Below, one piece after another: positions 6,581 through 14,526 of a stretch of DNA of 64,000 nt; positions within the stretch are counted from its first letter, which is position 1; every line of letters begins with the position of its first letter. Source of the stretch: Erythrobacter sp. AP23 (GTDB taxonomy: Bacteria; Pseudomonadota; Alphaproteobacteria; Sphingomonadales; Sphingomonadaceae); contig NZ_LNBY01000018.1 in the NCBI RefSeq assembly GCF_001542855.1, positions 310,001 to 374,000 of the forward strand, in the 5' to 3' direction. Made by a program: the position numbers and the translations under genes. Below the pieces are notes generated by a model. The model did not search any database. It was given only the letters and a program-made list of their open reading frames with translations, and was not told the DNA's origin.

Positions 6581-9079
6581 TTAGGTCTCAATCTGCGAAG
6601 CAATGAGCTGCGCGATCGGGGTGTAAAGGTCGATCTCTTGGTTTTGGGTAGTGACAGAAACGATCAATGAATAGCGAGCGTTAGCTTCGACCCTGCCGAG
6701 ATGCGGACGCTCCTTCCACCAACCTGATCGGGGAAATATCCCGAGCAAATTGCACTCCCGCGCCTCAATTGCAGGCATAGTCACCCAGTCGCGGTGGATT
6801 GAACCGTGAGAGCGGCCCTTTTGCGACCCGATTGCCCAGCTGACACTTGATCCGCCGTAATCGCCGTCATCGGCCCGCGCTGCACTATTGAGGCGGGTGA
6901 CGAAATCGTGGTCACTCTCGGTTGGTTTCTTTATATTGAAATCAAGTCCGTGTGAGCGATATTTGTATTTATCTCGCCAGCCCTTCTCACCAGGTGCTGG
7001 TTCGACGAAATATGAAAGCGTCACGTCAATACGTACAGGTGCGTCTGCGGGCAAATCATCGAGAGCGCCAACGGGCCAGGGTAGGCGGTAGAGATGCATA
7101 TCCTTGGCCCGATTGGATGACACGGCCTTTTCGAAGGGCTGGATTTCCTGTTCCGCGATGAGTGTCAACGAGCTGGCGGCAGATTGCAGTGCACGGGCGA
7201 AATCCGGGACACCGTAGCCAGCCATTCGCAGTAGATTGACCATGTTGGCGGTGGCGCTGGCGTCCGGCGATGTAAGCTGGGCTATCATCGCTTCGGGCCA
7301 CGCCGCCGAATGTACGAGCAATCCGCGAATGGTCTCTGGCCAAGCACTGGGGTAGGCATCCCAAAGTCGGCCGCACATCTGAGCTGCAAGCCCTGCTGCG
7401 CCGCTAGTTGCGAAATTTGCACCGAGCAGGGCGTCCTGCGGTCGGTGCCCGATGGTCAAAAGCGACAAGTCGTCGAACTGTGACCCGAAACCCGATGCGT
7501 CGACCGCGACATTGCCGCCTTCAAGCACGATATCGGGCTTGTTGGGCCAGCGCTGTTCGGCCGCCCAGGTTCGTGACGAAGTCGAATATGGAGAGATCTG
7601 GCCTGCTGAAGCTAGTGGGGTGTAGTTGGCAGATAGTTCGGGATCTTCAATAAAATCGAGAAACGTTGATGCCCCGACGGTCAGGGCGTTCCAGGCTTGT
7701 CCGGGGTCATGTATCGAGATGGTGAAATTGGCGTCGGGATAAGCCTGCCATTCACTCGGATCGCGGACGTTTCCACCCGCAACCACGCAGAGTTTGGGTT
7801 GGTCGTCGTTGGTTCCAAAAATGGCGTTGTCGATCGCACCAGACCATGAAGAAGGGCGCCCTCGATCGCGCCCATCCTCACTAGTTACGGCCAGACAGAA
7901 CACGCGTCTGGCGTCAGGATCGATCAGCGTACCGCGCGCCATGGCTTGAAGCGTTCGCTCGCCGTGGAGGCGTGGGTCCGCTTGCTCCCCAGGCTGGCGG
8001 ATAAGCTTCACAGATTCGACGCGATGCGAAAGCGTAACAGGTGTATCGGCATGCAGATGAAAGGCTAGATCCTGACCGAAAGCCACTGTGCCGACCATCC
8101 CTGTTCCGTGGCCGTGATCGTCAGCGGTACCCCATGCTGCATCCACGCTGTCGCATTGGCCATCGGCCATGATCGGTGCGAGAAGGGGGTGACCATTGTT
8201 GACCCCCGTGTCGATAACGCAGACGGAGACCTGCGTTTCTGGTGAAACAGACAGCCGCGGAACAAGTGTATCGACCCAAGCGGCCTGATCAGCATTCGGC
8301 AAATCGGTCCAGAAAGCCGCGGTTTCCTTACCTCTGCGAAATTCGGCGATGTGAGGCGACGCGGCGAGCAGTTCCTCAAGCTCATCGGATGTCGCATGCG
8401 CGAGGACAACCGTGCGTTCGACAAAATGAATCGCGCCATCTTGGATGGGTACGTCGAGAATGGCGGCCGTGTCACGAAGCGCCGCCTCGACTTCCTCGCG
8501 TGTCGCGTCGGTCGCGATTAGCCAGACTTCACACCATGCGCGCGCTTCGCTCGTGGGTAGAAAGTCAATCGGATCGTACCAGAAAGATTGCAGTACCGCG
8601 CGTCTGATTGCCTCGATGCTTTCGACCAACTTCTGGTTTTTTGGCTTGTCGCTGGCGGTATTCTCATCACGATAGCGTTGAATTTTGTTGATCAACCGGA
8701 CATGCTTCCCGCTGGGTATGTAGATCGTCGCTCGCGTGATCGGGTCGCCGTTTTCGTTGTGAGAGTCGCGAACATTAAGAAGCTCAATACCCGCGCCGCG
8801 ATCCTCTAGGCTTGTCGTTCTTAGATCGAAACCTGGCGCGCTCTCAAGTTCGAGATAGGCGCCGTCCTTGGTGGGAAGGGCGACCCCCTGTCTCTCGCCG
8901 CGTTCAGTTGCCGCTTCGGACCAGGCGCCATCGAATGCCGCGCGAAGTCGGTCAGCGTGGGTTTGCCGTTGTCGGCCGCCCGGCAAATCAAACTCGCCGC
9001 CACCGCCCGCAGGATTGCGATACTCTATCGCATCCGGTCCGGTTGGCAAGAAAAGGTGCGGGAAATCAAGGTCTGCCAT
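6581..9079 (-). CDS. ietS: Subtilisin-like (S8) protease of an IetAS-type anti-phage pair
   Basis: The 832-residue protein has no signal peptide, so it should act in the cytoplasm. The S8 catalytic triad is intact: Asp290 in CVIDTG, His324 in HGHGTGMVG and Ser559 in NFATSGAAG, with the oxyanion Asn437 in VVAGGN. About 280 residues precede the protease domain and about 250 follow it (beta-rich region with PVRIDVTLSYF). The upstream AAA ATPase gene ends 6 nt before this ATG. The pair reproduces the ATPase-plus-subtilisin architecture called IetAS in systematic defence-gene screens, where it restricts phage. How the protease is triggered is not known from sequence. Symbol assigned from architecture and context. 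Confidence 0.85.
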   Translation of the reverse strand: MADLDFPHLFLPTGPDAIEYRNPAGGGGEFDLPGGRQRQTHADRLRAAFDGAWSEAATERGERQGVALPTKDGAYLELESAPGFDLRTTSLEDRGAGIELLNVRDSHNENGDPITRATIYIPSGKHVRLINKIQRYRDENTASDKPKNQKLVESIEAIRRAVLQSFWYDPIDFLPTSEARAWCEVWLIATDATREEVEAALRDTAAILDVPIQDGAIHFVERTVVLAHATSDELEELLAASPHIAEFRRGKETAAFWTDLPNADQAAWVDTLVPRLSVSPETQVSVCVIDTGVNNGHPLLAPIMADGQCDSVDAAWGTADDHGHGTGMVGTVAFGQDLAFHLHADTPVTLSHRVESVKLIRQPGEQADPRLHGERTLQAMARGTLIDPDARRVFCLAVTSEDGRDRGRPSSWSGAIDNAIFGTNDDQPKLCVVAGGNVRDPSEWQAYPDANFTISIHDPGQAWNALTVGASTFLDFIEDPELSANYTPLASAGQISPYSTSSRTWAAEQRWPNKPDIVLEGGNVAVDASGFGSQFDDLSLLTIGHRPQDALLGANFATSGAAGLAAQMCGRLWDAYPSAWPETIRGLLVHSAAWPEAMIAQLTSPDASATANMVNLLRMAGYGVPDFARALQSAASSLTLIAEQEIQPFEKAVSSNRAKDMHLYRLPWPVGALDDLPADAPVRIDVTLSYFVEPAPGEKGWRDKYKYRSHGLDFNIKKPTESDHDFVTRLNSAARADDGDYGGSSVSWAIGSQKGRSHGSIHRDWVTMPAIEARECNLLGIFPRSGWWKERPHLGRVEANARYSLIVSVTTQNQEIDLYTPIAQLIASQIET

Positions 9080-9085
9080 CTCGGG

Positions 9086-10045
9086 TTATTCAGGGTCGCC
9101 GTAGACCCCCTTGCGATCACGCAGCGCGATAATGAGCGCCTTCTGCGTAACTGACCTTCGATCAGCCAGGATCGCATCCTTGATCGCGTCGTTGCAAGCT
9201 TCCGTTATTTCGGCGTGGCTCAGACCCTTGGCCACTGCCAGAACAGGGCCGAGTTTGAACCGCCCTATAAATGTCGCCAGCCGGTTGCGTAATACTGCTT
9301 CGATCGCGTTGCGATCGGGATGCCCATACTGGAGGATATCGTCGAATCGCCGGAAGAGAGCGGGATCGAGCGATCCGACATTGTTCGTTGCCGCCACGAT
9401 CAACCCTTCAGACCGATCCTCTTCAATGAACTGCAGGAGTGCGTTAAGCACACGGCGCATTTCGCCTACGTCATTTTCGCTGCCGCGGGCTGTGCCAAGC
9501 GTGTCGAATTCATCGAAGAGATAGACTGCTGGACGCTCTCGAATAACAGCGAAAACCTGCCTCAGCTTTGCGTTTGTCTCTCCAAGGTAGCGAGTGAAGA
9601 GGCGATCAACCTGGACAACAAAGAATGGCAGCCCCGTGCGCCGAGCAAGAACTGAGGCGGTCATTGTTTTGCCGGTTCCCGGAGGACCTGCGAGCAGGAT
9701 CTTGCGACGGTTTCGCATTCCAAAGTTCGCGAGCTTCGGCGCTTGCCGATGCTCGGCAACGATCCGCGACAGTTTTTCCTCAATGCGGTCGGCGACGACC
9801 AGCGAGGCATGGTTGGCAGCTGGCTCTTGCTCGATCAAAAGGTCGGACAATTCGGGACTGACCGAAACCAGCTTCAGCGATCGTTGCGCTGTCGAATCGA
9901 CTAGTTTTCGAATGTCCTCGGCCAGGCTGGTATGTCCGCGCCGCGCCTCGGTTGCGGCGAGCTGTAACGCGATCGTGCGGAACCGTTCCTCGTCCTTCTT
10001 AAGGTGCGAGGAGATCAATGCCTTGATCTGATCAGCTTTCGCCAT
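9086..10045 (-). CDS. ietA: AAA ATPase of an IetAS-type anti-phage pair
   Basis: The 319-residue AAA protein has Walker A GPPGTGKT (120-127), Walker B VYLFDE (about 174-179), a sensor segment VAATNN and the FRRFDD arginine-finger region, so ATP hydrolysis should be possible. About 100 N-terminal residues form a helical, charged region that could bind the partner or the trigger. It lies directly upstream of the subtilisin-like protease with 6 nt between them, the order seen for IetA then IetS. By analogy the ATPase could sense infection or feed substrates to the protease; that is inference. No membrane segments are seen. Confidence 0.85.
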   Translation of the reverse strand: MAKADQIKALISSHLKKDEERFRTIALQLAATEARRGHTSLAEDIRKLVDSTAQRSLKLVSVSPELSDLLIEQEPAANHASLVVADRIEEKLSRIVAEHRQAPKLANFGMRNRRKILLAGPPGTGKTMTASVLARRTGLPFFVVQVDRLFTRYLGETNAKLRQVFAVIRERPAVYLFDEFDTLGTARGSENDVGEMRRVLNALLQFIEEDRSEGLIVAATNNVGSLDPALFRRFDDILQYGHPDRNAIEAVLRNRLATFIGRFKLGPVLAVAKGLSHAEITEACNDAIKDAILADRRSVTQKALIIALRDRKGVYGDPE

Positions 10046-10317
10046 GTTTGCCCGTTAGCACCATCCGCCGCCAGAAAATTTCTGACGAACAAACGTGTTG
10101 ATTGTCGCGCACAACGACGCTTTTGCAGGGAGTGAATCATCCTCGTTGCAATAGCAAGAGCAAAGGTAATCCTGTCCAGAGTTTCAGGCCGACGACAAGC
10201 CAGTCTTCCTTGAGGGATGCCGAAGGTAGTGCGGCCTAGTTTAGTTTGCCGTAGCGTCCGCTTTCGCGCTGCTTGTTGCCAAACCAGACATTCTGCAATC
10301 GGCCCGAACCAGCCATT

Positions 10318-10347
10318 GGGTGATCGGGCTTGCAAGCCCGATCACCC
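10318..10347. repeat. 30-bp perfect palindrome downstream of AlpA-like gene
   Basis: The half-site GGGTGATCGGGCTTG is followed at once by its exact reverse complement. As RNA it folds to a 13-bp stem with a TGCA loop. It begins 6 bp beyond the AlpA-like stop codon (10354), so it could be a terminator, although no T-run follows in either direction. A protein-binding or recombination site is the alternative. The remaining gap between the ATPase start (10045) and this site holds no credible gene. Confidence 0.6.
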
Positions 10348-10353
10348 GCTCCT

Positions 10354-10554
10354 TCAAGAGGAGTGTCGGCTAGGCGCATCTCGGCGGTCCAGTCGTTGCT
10401 GGAGCCAGTCGAGCACTTCCTCCTCAACCCACCCCACTCTGCAAGGACCTAGGTTTACCCGCTTGGGGAATTGCCCGGCCTTTTCCAGTCGTGCGATGTG
10501 CTGCGGGGAGTACAGAACAAGCTCCTTGAGCTGACGCTTCGATAGTATCCTCAT
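10354..10554 (-). CDS. AlpA-like excisionase/regulator (MerR-type HTH)
   Basis: The 66-residue protein is a single small HTH domain: MRILSKRQLKEL, YSPQHIARLEKAGQFPKRV, then a GWVEEEVLDWLQQR tail. This is the AlpA/phage-excisionase pattern (HTH_17-like) found next to integrases on prophages and islands, where it controls excision or integrase expression. ATG 10554 has GGGAA 7 nt upstream; a GTG one codon earlier is also possible. It is the protein-coding gene closest to the tRNA-Leu gene, as expected at an island end, but no integrase lies beside it. A perfect 30-bp palindrome follows its stop codon. Confidence 0.8.
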   Translation of the reverse strand: MRILSKRQLKELVLYSPQHIARLEKAGQFPKRVNLGPCRVGWVEEEVLDWLQQRLDRRDAPSRHSS

Positions 10555-10770
10555 CACGATGTTCCCATGAAGAGAGCATCGCGATGCCCTGGTTTACGAC
10601 AATACCCAGGCGAGCATGACGCTATCAGGATCGGGGGATGTCGCCAAATGAGTCGCGCATGCAAGAACATCGCTGCGCGACACTTCGCGTTCATTGGGGT
10701 GGACCGAAAGGTGGGCCTGAAAACAGGCCACCTCACAACTGTCTGAATTATTGCTATTTTTGTAGAGAAA
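10555..10770. other. Non-coding junction between island and tRNA-Leu
   Basis: No credible gene is seen here. A short hairpin (10711-10732, GGCCTG/CAGGCC arms around AAAA) lies 38 bp downstream of the tRNA 3' end on the minus strand and could terminate it. If the island integrated at the tRNA 3' end, the crossover sequence should overlap about 10771-10795 with a copy beyond the left end of the window; no second copy is visible in 1-10770. Confidence 0.4.
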
Positions 10771-10857
10771 TGGTGCCCAGAAGAGGACTCGAACCTCCAC
10801 GCCCTTGCGGGCGCCGCCACCTGAAGACGGTGCGTCTACCAATTCCGCCATCTGGGC
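10771..10857 (-). tRNA. tRNA-Leu (CAG anticodon)
   Basis: On the minus strand an 87-nt class II tRNA folds cleanly. The acceptor stem pairs GCCCAGA with TCTGGGC, with an encoded ACCA end. The D arm contains AATTGGTAGAC, and the anticodon stem CCGTC/GGCGG encloses the loop TTCAGGT (anticodon CAG, reading CUG). The long variable arm is GCGCCCGCAAGGGCGT and the T loop is GTTCGAGTCC. The long variable arm is typical of tRNA-Leu. Its 3' end faces the accessory region. Confidence 0.97.
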
Positions 10858-11030
10858 ACACTTGTCGCTGGCCGGTCGTCGAAGGCCGGCCACGGGTAGG
10901 GGCGCGCCACTAGCGAAGCACTGCGAGTCCTGTCAACGCCTTTCGCATCTGCCGGAACGCTTGCGGGCAGGCAAGGGTTGAGGCAAGGGGCGCAGCGACG
11001 ATCTCACCTTCGAGGATACAGGCAATTACC

Positions 11031-11981
11031 ATGGCGAAAAGCGGTGCGTTGGACGGCAAGCTCGTAGTACTGATGGGCGGCAGCGGCTTCATCGGCAATT
11101 ACGTGGCGCAGGCCCTGCTCGAACGCGGCGCGCGTGTGCGTATCGCCAGCCGCAATCCCGAACGCGCCTTCACTCTCAAACCGCTGGCCAATCTCGGCCA
11201 GATACAATTCGCGCGCTGCGATGCCAGCGATCGCCAGTCGGTCGAGCGCTGTATCGCCGGTGCCGATGCCGTGGTGAATCTGGTCGGCGCGTTCGATGGC
11301 GACCTCTACCGCCTGATGGGCGAAGCGCCGGGCTGGATGGCCGAGGCCGCCGCCAGCGAAGGCGCCGAAGCCTTCGTCCACGTCAGCGCGATCGCTGCAG
11401 AACCCGACGAAGATACCGAAATCGAGTATGCCGGCGCCAAGAAGATGGGTGAAGAGCGAGTGCTGGCCGCTTTCCCCAAGGCGACGATCCTGCGCCCCAG
11501 CATCCTGTTCGGCAAGGATGACAATTTCATCAACATGTTCGCCGGGCTGATTTCGACGCTGCCCGTGCTGCCGGTCTTCGCACCCGATTCGAAGCTACAG
11601 ATTGTCTATGTCGACGATGTCGCCGAAGCCTCCGTGCGCGCGCTGGAGGACCCGGGTACCTTCGGAGGCAAGACTTACGAACTCGGCGGACCGGAAAAGC
11701 TGTCGATGATGGAAATCAATCGAGCGATCGCTGCGGCACAGAACCGCAAGCGCACCTTCCTGCCGATGCCCGATGGGCTATCTGCAACCTTCGCCGCGCT
11801 TCCCGGCACGCCGATGGGCAGCGACCAGTGGAAGCTGCTGAAACAGGGCAATGTGGTTTCGGGCGAATTCCCCGGTTTCCCCAAGTTCGGGATCGAGCCG
11901 AAACCCCTGAGCCTGTTCCTCGACAAATGGATGGTGCGTTATCGCAAGCACGGCCGCTTCAGCGAACGGCTGCGCTCCTGA
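11031..11981 (+). CDS. NDUFA9-like NAD(P)-binding protein (complex I-associated family)
   Basis: The 316-residue protein belongs to the extended/atypical short-chain dehydrogenase superfamily. The N-terminal Rossmann motif GGSGFIG (about residues 17-23), the RIASRNPERA region after strand 2, and DAVVNLVGAF are typical of the complex I NDUFA9 subfamily in alphaproteobacteria. An active-site YxxxK is replaced by EYAGAKKMGE, still with Tyr and Lys in the right place. Family members bind NADPH and help stabilise complex I or act in quinone metabolism; which applies here is not clear. The gene stands alone on the plus strand, first core gene after the tRNA, and ends one base from the convergent nfeD-like gene. 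Confidence 0.85.
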   Translation: MAKSGALDGKLVVLMGGSGFIGNYVAQALLERGARVRIASRNPERAFTLKPLANLGQIQFARCDASDRQSVERCIAGADAVVNLVGAFDGDLYRLMGEAPGWMAEAAASEGAEAFVHVSAIAAEPDEDTEIEYAGAKKMGEERVLAAFPKATILRPSILFGKDDNFINMFAGLISTLPVLPVFAPDSKLQIVYVDDVAEASVRALEDPGTFGGKTYELGGPEKLSMMEINRAIAAAQNRKRTFLPMPDGLSATFAALPGTPMGSDQWKLLKQGNVVSGEFPGFPKFGIEPKPLSLFLDKWMVRYRKHGRFSERLRS

Positions 11982-11982
11982 G

Positions 11983-12453
11983 CTAATCCTCCTCGGTGCT
12001 GCCGCCCTCTGCGAGTAGTACGACGGGCTCGACCAGCAATTCCGCGCCCCGGCTGCCGGTGATGCGCACCCGCGTCCCGGCATCGGCATCGGCACCGCGC
12101 GCGATCCACTCGCTGTCGCCGACTTTCACCCGGCCTTCGCCATCGGCAATCGCCTGCGTGACCAGCGCGGTTTCTCCCACCAGCCGGCCCGCGCGGTTGT
12201 TGAGCAGCGGGTCGGAGGAGATGATCGGGCGATCGCGCAGCCAGCGCTTGGCCGAAAAGGCGAAGATCATCGACAGCGAAACCCAGGCGATGATCTGCAA
12301 GGCCAGAGGCGGCGCGGATACGAAGGCAAGCACGGCAATCGCCAGCGCCGCCATCGCCAGCCAGATCAGATAGACGCCCGGCACGACCATTTCGAGCATG
12401 GCCAGCGAAAGGCCGACTATGAGCCAGATCCAGTAGGTGTCGACGCCATCCAT
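11983..12453 (-). CDS. NfeD-family membrane protein
   Basis: The 156-residue protein has three to four membrane helices in residues 10-75 (YWIWLIVGLSLAMLEMVVPG and following) and a C-terminal soluble OB-fold domain. The latter contains GRLVGETALV, GEGRVKVGDSEW and GTRVRITGSRGAELLVEPV, the NfeD C-terminal signature. It is the short NfeD form without a ClpP-like protease. It lies 11 nt downstream of an SPFH-domain gene, the standard partnership: NfeD proteins bind SPFH proteins and shape membrane microdomains or assist membrane protein quality control. Confidence 0.9.
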   Translation of the reverse strand: MDGVDTYWIWLIVGLSLAMLEMVVPGVYLIWLAMAALAIAVLAFVSAPPLALQIIAWVSLSMIFAFSAKRWLRDRPIISSDPLLNNRAGRLVGETALVTQAIADGEGRVKVGDSEWIARGADADAGTRVRITGSRGAELLVEPVVLLAEGGSTEED

Positions 12454-12464
12454 ATTCGCTGTGC

Positions 12465-13472
12465 CTAGCTGTCGCGCGAACGGGGAACGGTTGGTCGCCG
12501 CACGCGCGACGGATCGCGGGTCGGAGGAATCGGGGTTCCGGTATCGACCGTGCCCTCGACATTGTCGAAGGTGCCCTTGACCAGCTCGCCGATCCCGCCG
12601 AGCGAGCCGATGAGTTGCGTCGCCTCGACCGGGAAGAGGATGGTCTTTGCGTTGGGGCTATCGGCAAATTTCCCGACTGCCTTGGTGTATTCCTGCGCGA
12701 CGAAATAGTTGATCGCCTGATTGCCCGAGGAGGCGATGGCGTTGGAGACCATCTCGGTCGCCTTGGCCTCCGCCTCGGCCGCACGTTCGCGCGCTTCGGC
12801 GTCGCGGAATTGCGCCTCGCGCTTGCCCTCTGCCTCGAGAATGGCGGATTGCTTGCGTCCCTCGGCACGCAGGATCGAACTGGTCTTATCGCCCTCCGCC
12901 TCGAGTATCTCGGCGCGCTTCAAACGTTCGGCCTTCATCTGCCGCGCCATGGCTTCGGAGATGTCGACCGGCGGGCGGATGTCCTTAATCTCGACGCGGG
13001 TGATCTTGATGCCCCAGGGCGAGGTCGCGTGATCGACCACGCTCAGCAGCCGGGCATTGATCTCGTCGCGCTTCGAGAGGGTCTCGTCGAGATCCATCGA
13101 ACCCATGACCGTGCGCAGATTGGTGGTGGTCAGCGCGAGGATCGCATTGTGCAGTCCCGACACCTCATAGGCCGCCTTGCCCGCATCGAGCACCTGGAAG
13201 AACACCACCGCGTCGACCCCGACCATGGCGTTATCCTTGGTGATGATTTCCTGGCCCGGAATATCGAGCACCTGCTCCATCATGTTGATCTTGTGCCCGA
13301 CCCGATCGATGAAGGGGATGATCAGGTGGAGCCCCGGCTCGGCCGCCATGGTGAACTTGCCCAGCCGTTCGATCGTGTAGACGAAGCCCTGCTTCACCAC
13401 GCGCACGCCCATCATCAGGAACAGCACGGCCAGCAGGACCAGCAAGATCAGAACTAGCGAACCACCGAGCAT
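12465..13472 (-). CDS. SPFH/stomatin-like membrane protein (QmcA/paraslipin type)
   Basis: The 335-residue protein has one N-terminal membrane helix (residues 3-25, leucine-rich). An SPFH domain follows, starting [16 protein letters not shown], with [22 protein letters not shown] and [17 protein letters not shown] long Ala/Glu-rich coiled coil (about 195-255, repeated AEGKR/AEAxA) comes next. The short C-terminal tail is polar with TPIPPTRD. These are the features of stomatin-like, QmcA/YbbK proteins that form large cage-like oligomers in the membrane. The nfeD-like gene follows after 11 nt, so they form an operon. Confidence 0.92.
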   Translation of the reverse strand: MLGGSLVLILLVLLAVLFLMMGVRVVKQGFVYTIERLGKFTMAAEPGLHLIIPFIDRVGHKINMMEQVLDIPGQEIITKDNAMVGVDAVVFFQVLDAGKAAYEVSGLHNAILALTTTNLRTVMGSMDLDETLSKRDEINARLLSVVDHATSPWGIKITRVEIKDIRPPVDISEAMARQMKAERLKRAEILEAEGDKTSSILRAEGRKQSAILEAEGKREAQFRDAEARERAAEAEAKATEMVSNAIASSGNQAINYFVAQEYTKAVGKFADSPNAKTILFPVEATQLIGSLGGIGELVKGTFDNVEGTVDTGTPIPPTRDPSRVRRPTVPRSRDS

Positions 13473-13535
13473 TTCGACCCTCCTATGATCTAGGGCATGG
13501 TAGCGCGCATGGCGTTGGCGGCAAGCGAAAGCGGA

Positions 13536-14405
13536 TTACAGCGCCTCGGCATAGGTCGCCAGCAGCCGCGCCCAGGCACGGTCCGCCTCCGCCTGGTCGT
13601 AAGCCGGCGCATCCGGCACGCACCAGCCATGGTCGGCGTCATAGACCTCGATCTCCGCCTCCGCTCCGTTCGCATTCGCAGCTTCGCGGAATTCGGTCTT
13701 GGCTTCGGGCTCCTTGGCATCGTCGTCCTGCGCGATGGCGATGAGGTAGTGCGCATCCTCGCGCAGCATGCGGTGCGGGCTGGTGTCGCTCTCGCGCACA
13801 AGGCCGCCGCCGTGGAAGCTCGCCGCGGCCTTCATCCGCGGTACCGCGGCCACGCTCCACACGGTGAAAGGGCCGCCCATGCAATAGCCCTGCGTACCGA
13901 TCCCGCGGGCGCGATCGACGCCGGGCTGCGTATCGAGCCAGGCGGTGGCCGCGCGCGCATCGGCCTGGATCGCTTCGGCATCGAGCCTACGGCGCCACGG
14001 GCTCGCCTTCTCCCAGCCCCCGCTGCTGGCGAAATCGGCGAAATCCTCGAATTGCTGGCCGGCAACGTCGCGATAATAGGGATTGGCGACGAAGACCGCA
14101 TAGCCATCGCCTGCCAGCCGCCGCGCCATCTGCCGCTTCGCCTCGCGAATGCCGCCGATATCGGGCCAGAACAGAACCAGCGGGCTGCGGGTCCCTGCGG
14201 GATGGACGAAGAAGCCGTCCATCGTACCGCCCGGCGCGTCGAAGCCGACCGTCCGCTCGGTCAGCCCGCCGAAAGTCTCGTTCGCTTCCGCTTCGACCCC
14301 GACCGGGGCGCAGGCAGCCACGCCCGCCGCCATTGCGCCGCCGCCGAAGGCCCTGCGCGTCAGTTTCGCCTTGGCCCAGCGAGCCAGATCCTGTTCGTCG
14401 CACAT
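13536..14405 (-). CDS. Dienelactone hydrolase family protein, predicted Tat lipoprotein
   Basis: The 289-residue alpha/beta hydrolase has the family's cysteine nucleophile in GYCMGG (about C175), an Asp/His pair in YDADHGW and a DIGGIR oxyanion region. The N-terminus carries a twin-arginine-like signal (LTRRAFGGGAMAAG) ending in a VAAC lipobox, so it is probably exported folded and lipid-anchored. The start at 14405 is taken because GGAGAG lies about 6 nt upstream; a GTG at 14420 is less likely. Members hydrolyse dienelactones or other small esters; the true substrate is unknown. It is divergent from the PQQ dehydrogenase, with a 121-bp shared promoter region. Confidence 0.85.
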   Translation of the reverse strand: MCDEQDLARWAKAKLTRRAFGGGAMAAGVAACAPVGVEAEANETFGGLTERTVGFDAPGGTMDGFFVHPAGTRSPLVLFWPDIGGIREAKRQMARRLAGDGYAVFVANPYYRDVAGQQFEDFADFASSGGWEKASPWRRRLDAEAIQADARAATAWLDTQPGVDRARGIGTQGYCMGGPFTVWSVAAVPRMKAAASFHGGGLVRESDTSPHRMLREDAHYLIAIAQDDDAKEPEAKTEFREAANANGAEAEIEVYDADHGWCVPDAPAYDQAEADRAWARLLATYAEAL

Positions 14406-14526
14406 CGCTCGTCTCTCCACTCACCCTGTCGGCTACGATCCTTGCAGCACGCAGCCATATGGACAAGCCCAAGCAGGCGCGTCAGGGTAGGTTGCGAAGA
14501 GCGACGCAAATGTCGCCGGGGAGAGG

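Noticed and set aside
10046..10317. Minus-strand frame of about 100 codons between the ATPase start and the palindrome
   Set aside because: Arg/Ala-rich translation without ribosome site or family; it runs into the ATPase start region. Treated as non-coding.
10555..10770. Integrase gene next to tRNA-Leu
   Set aside because: No tyrosine- or serine-recombinase motifs in any frame of this stretch or elsewhere in 1-10770.
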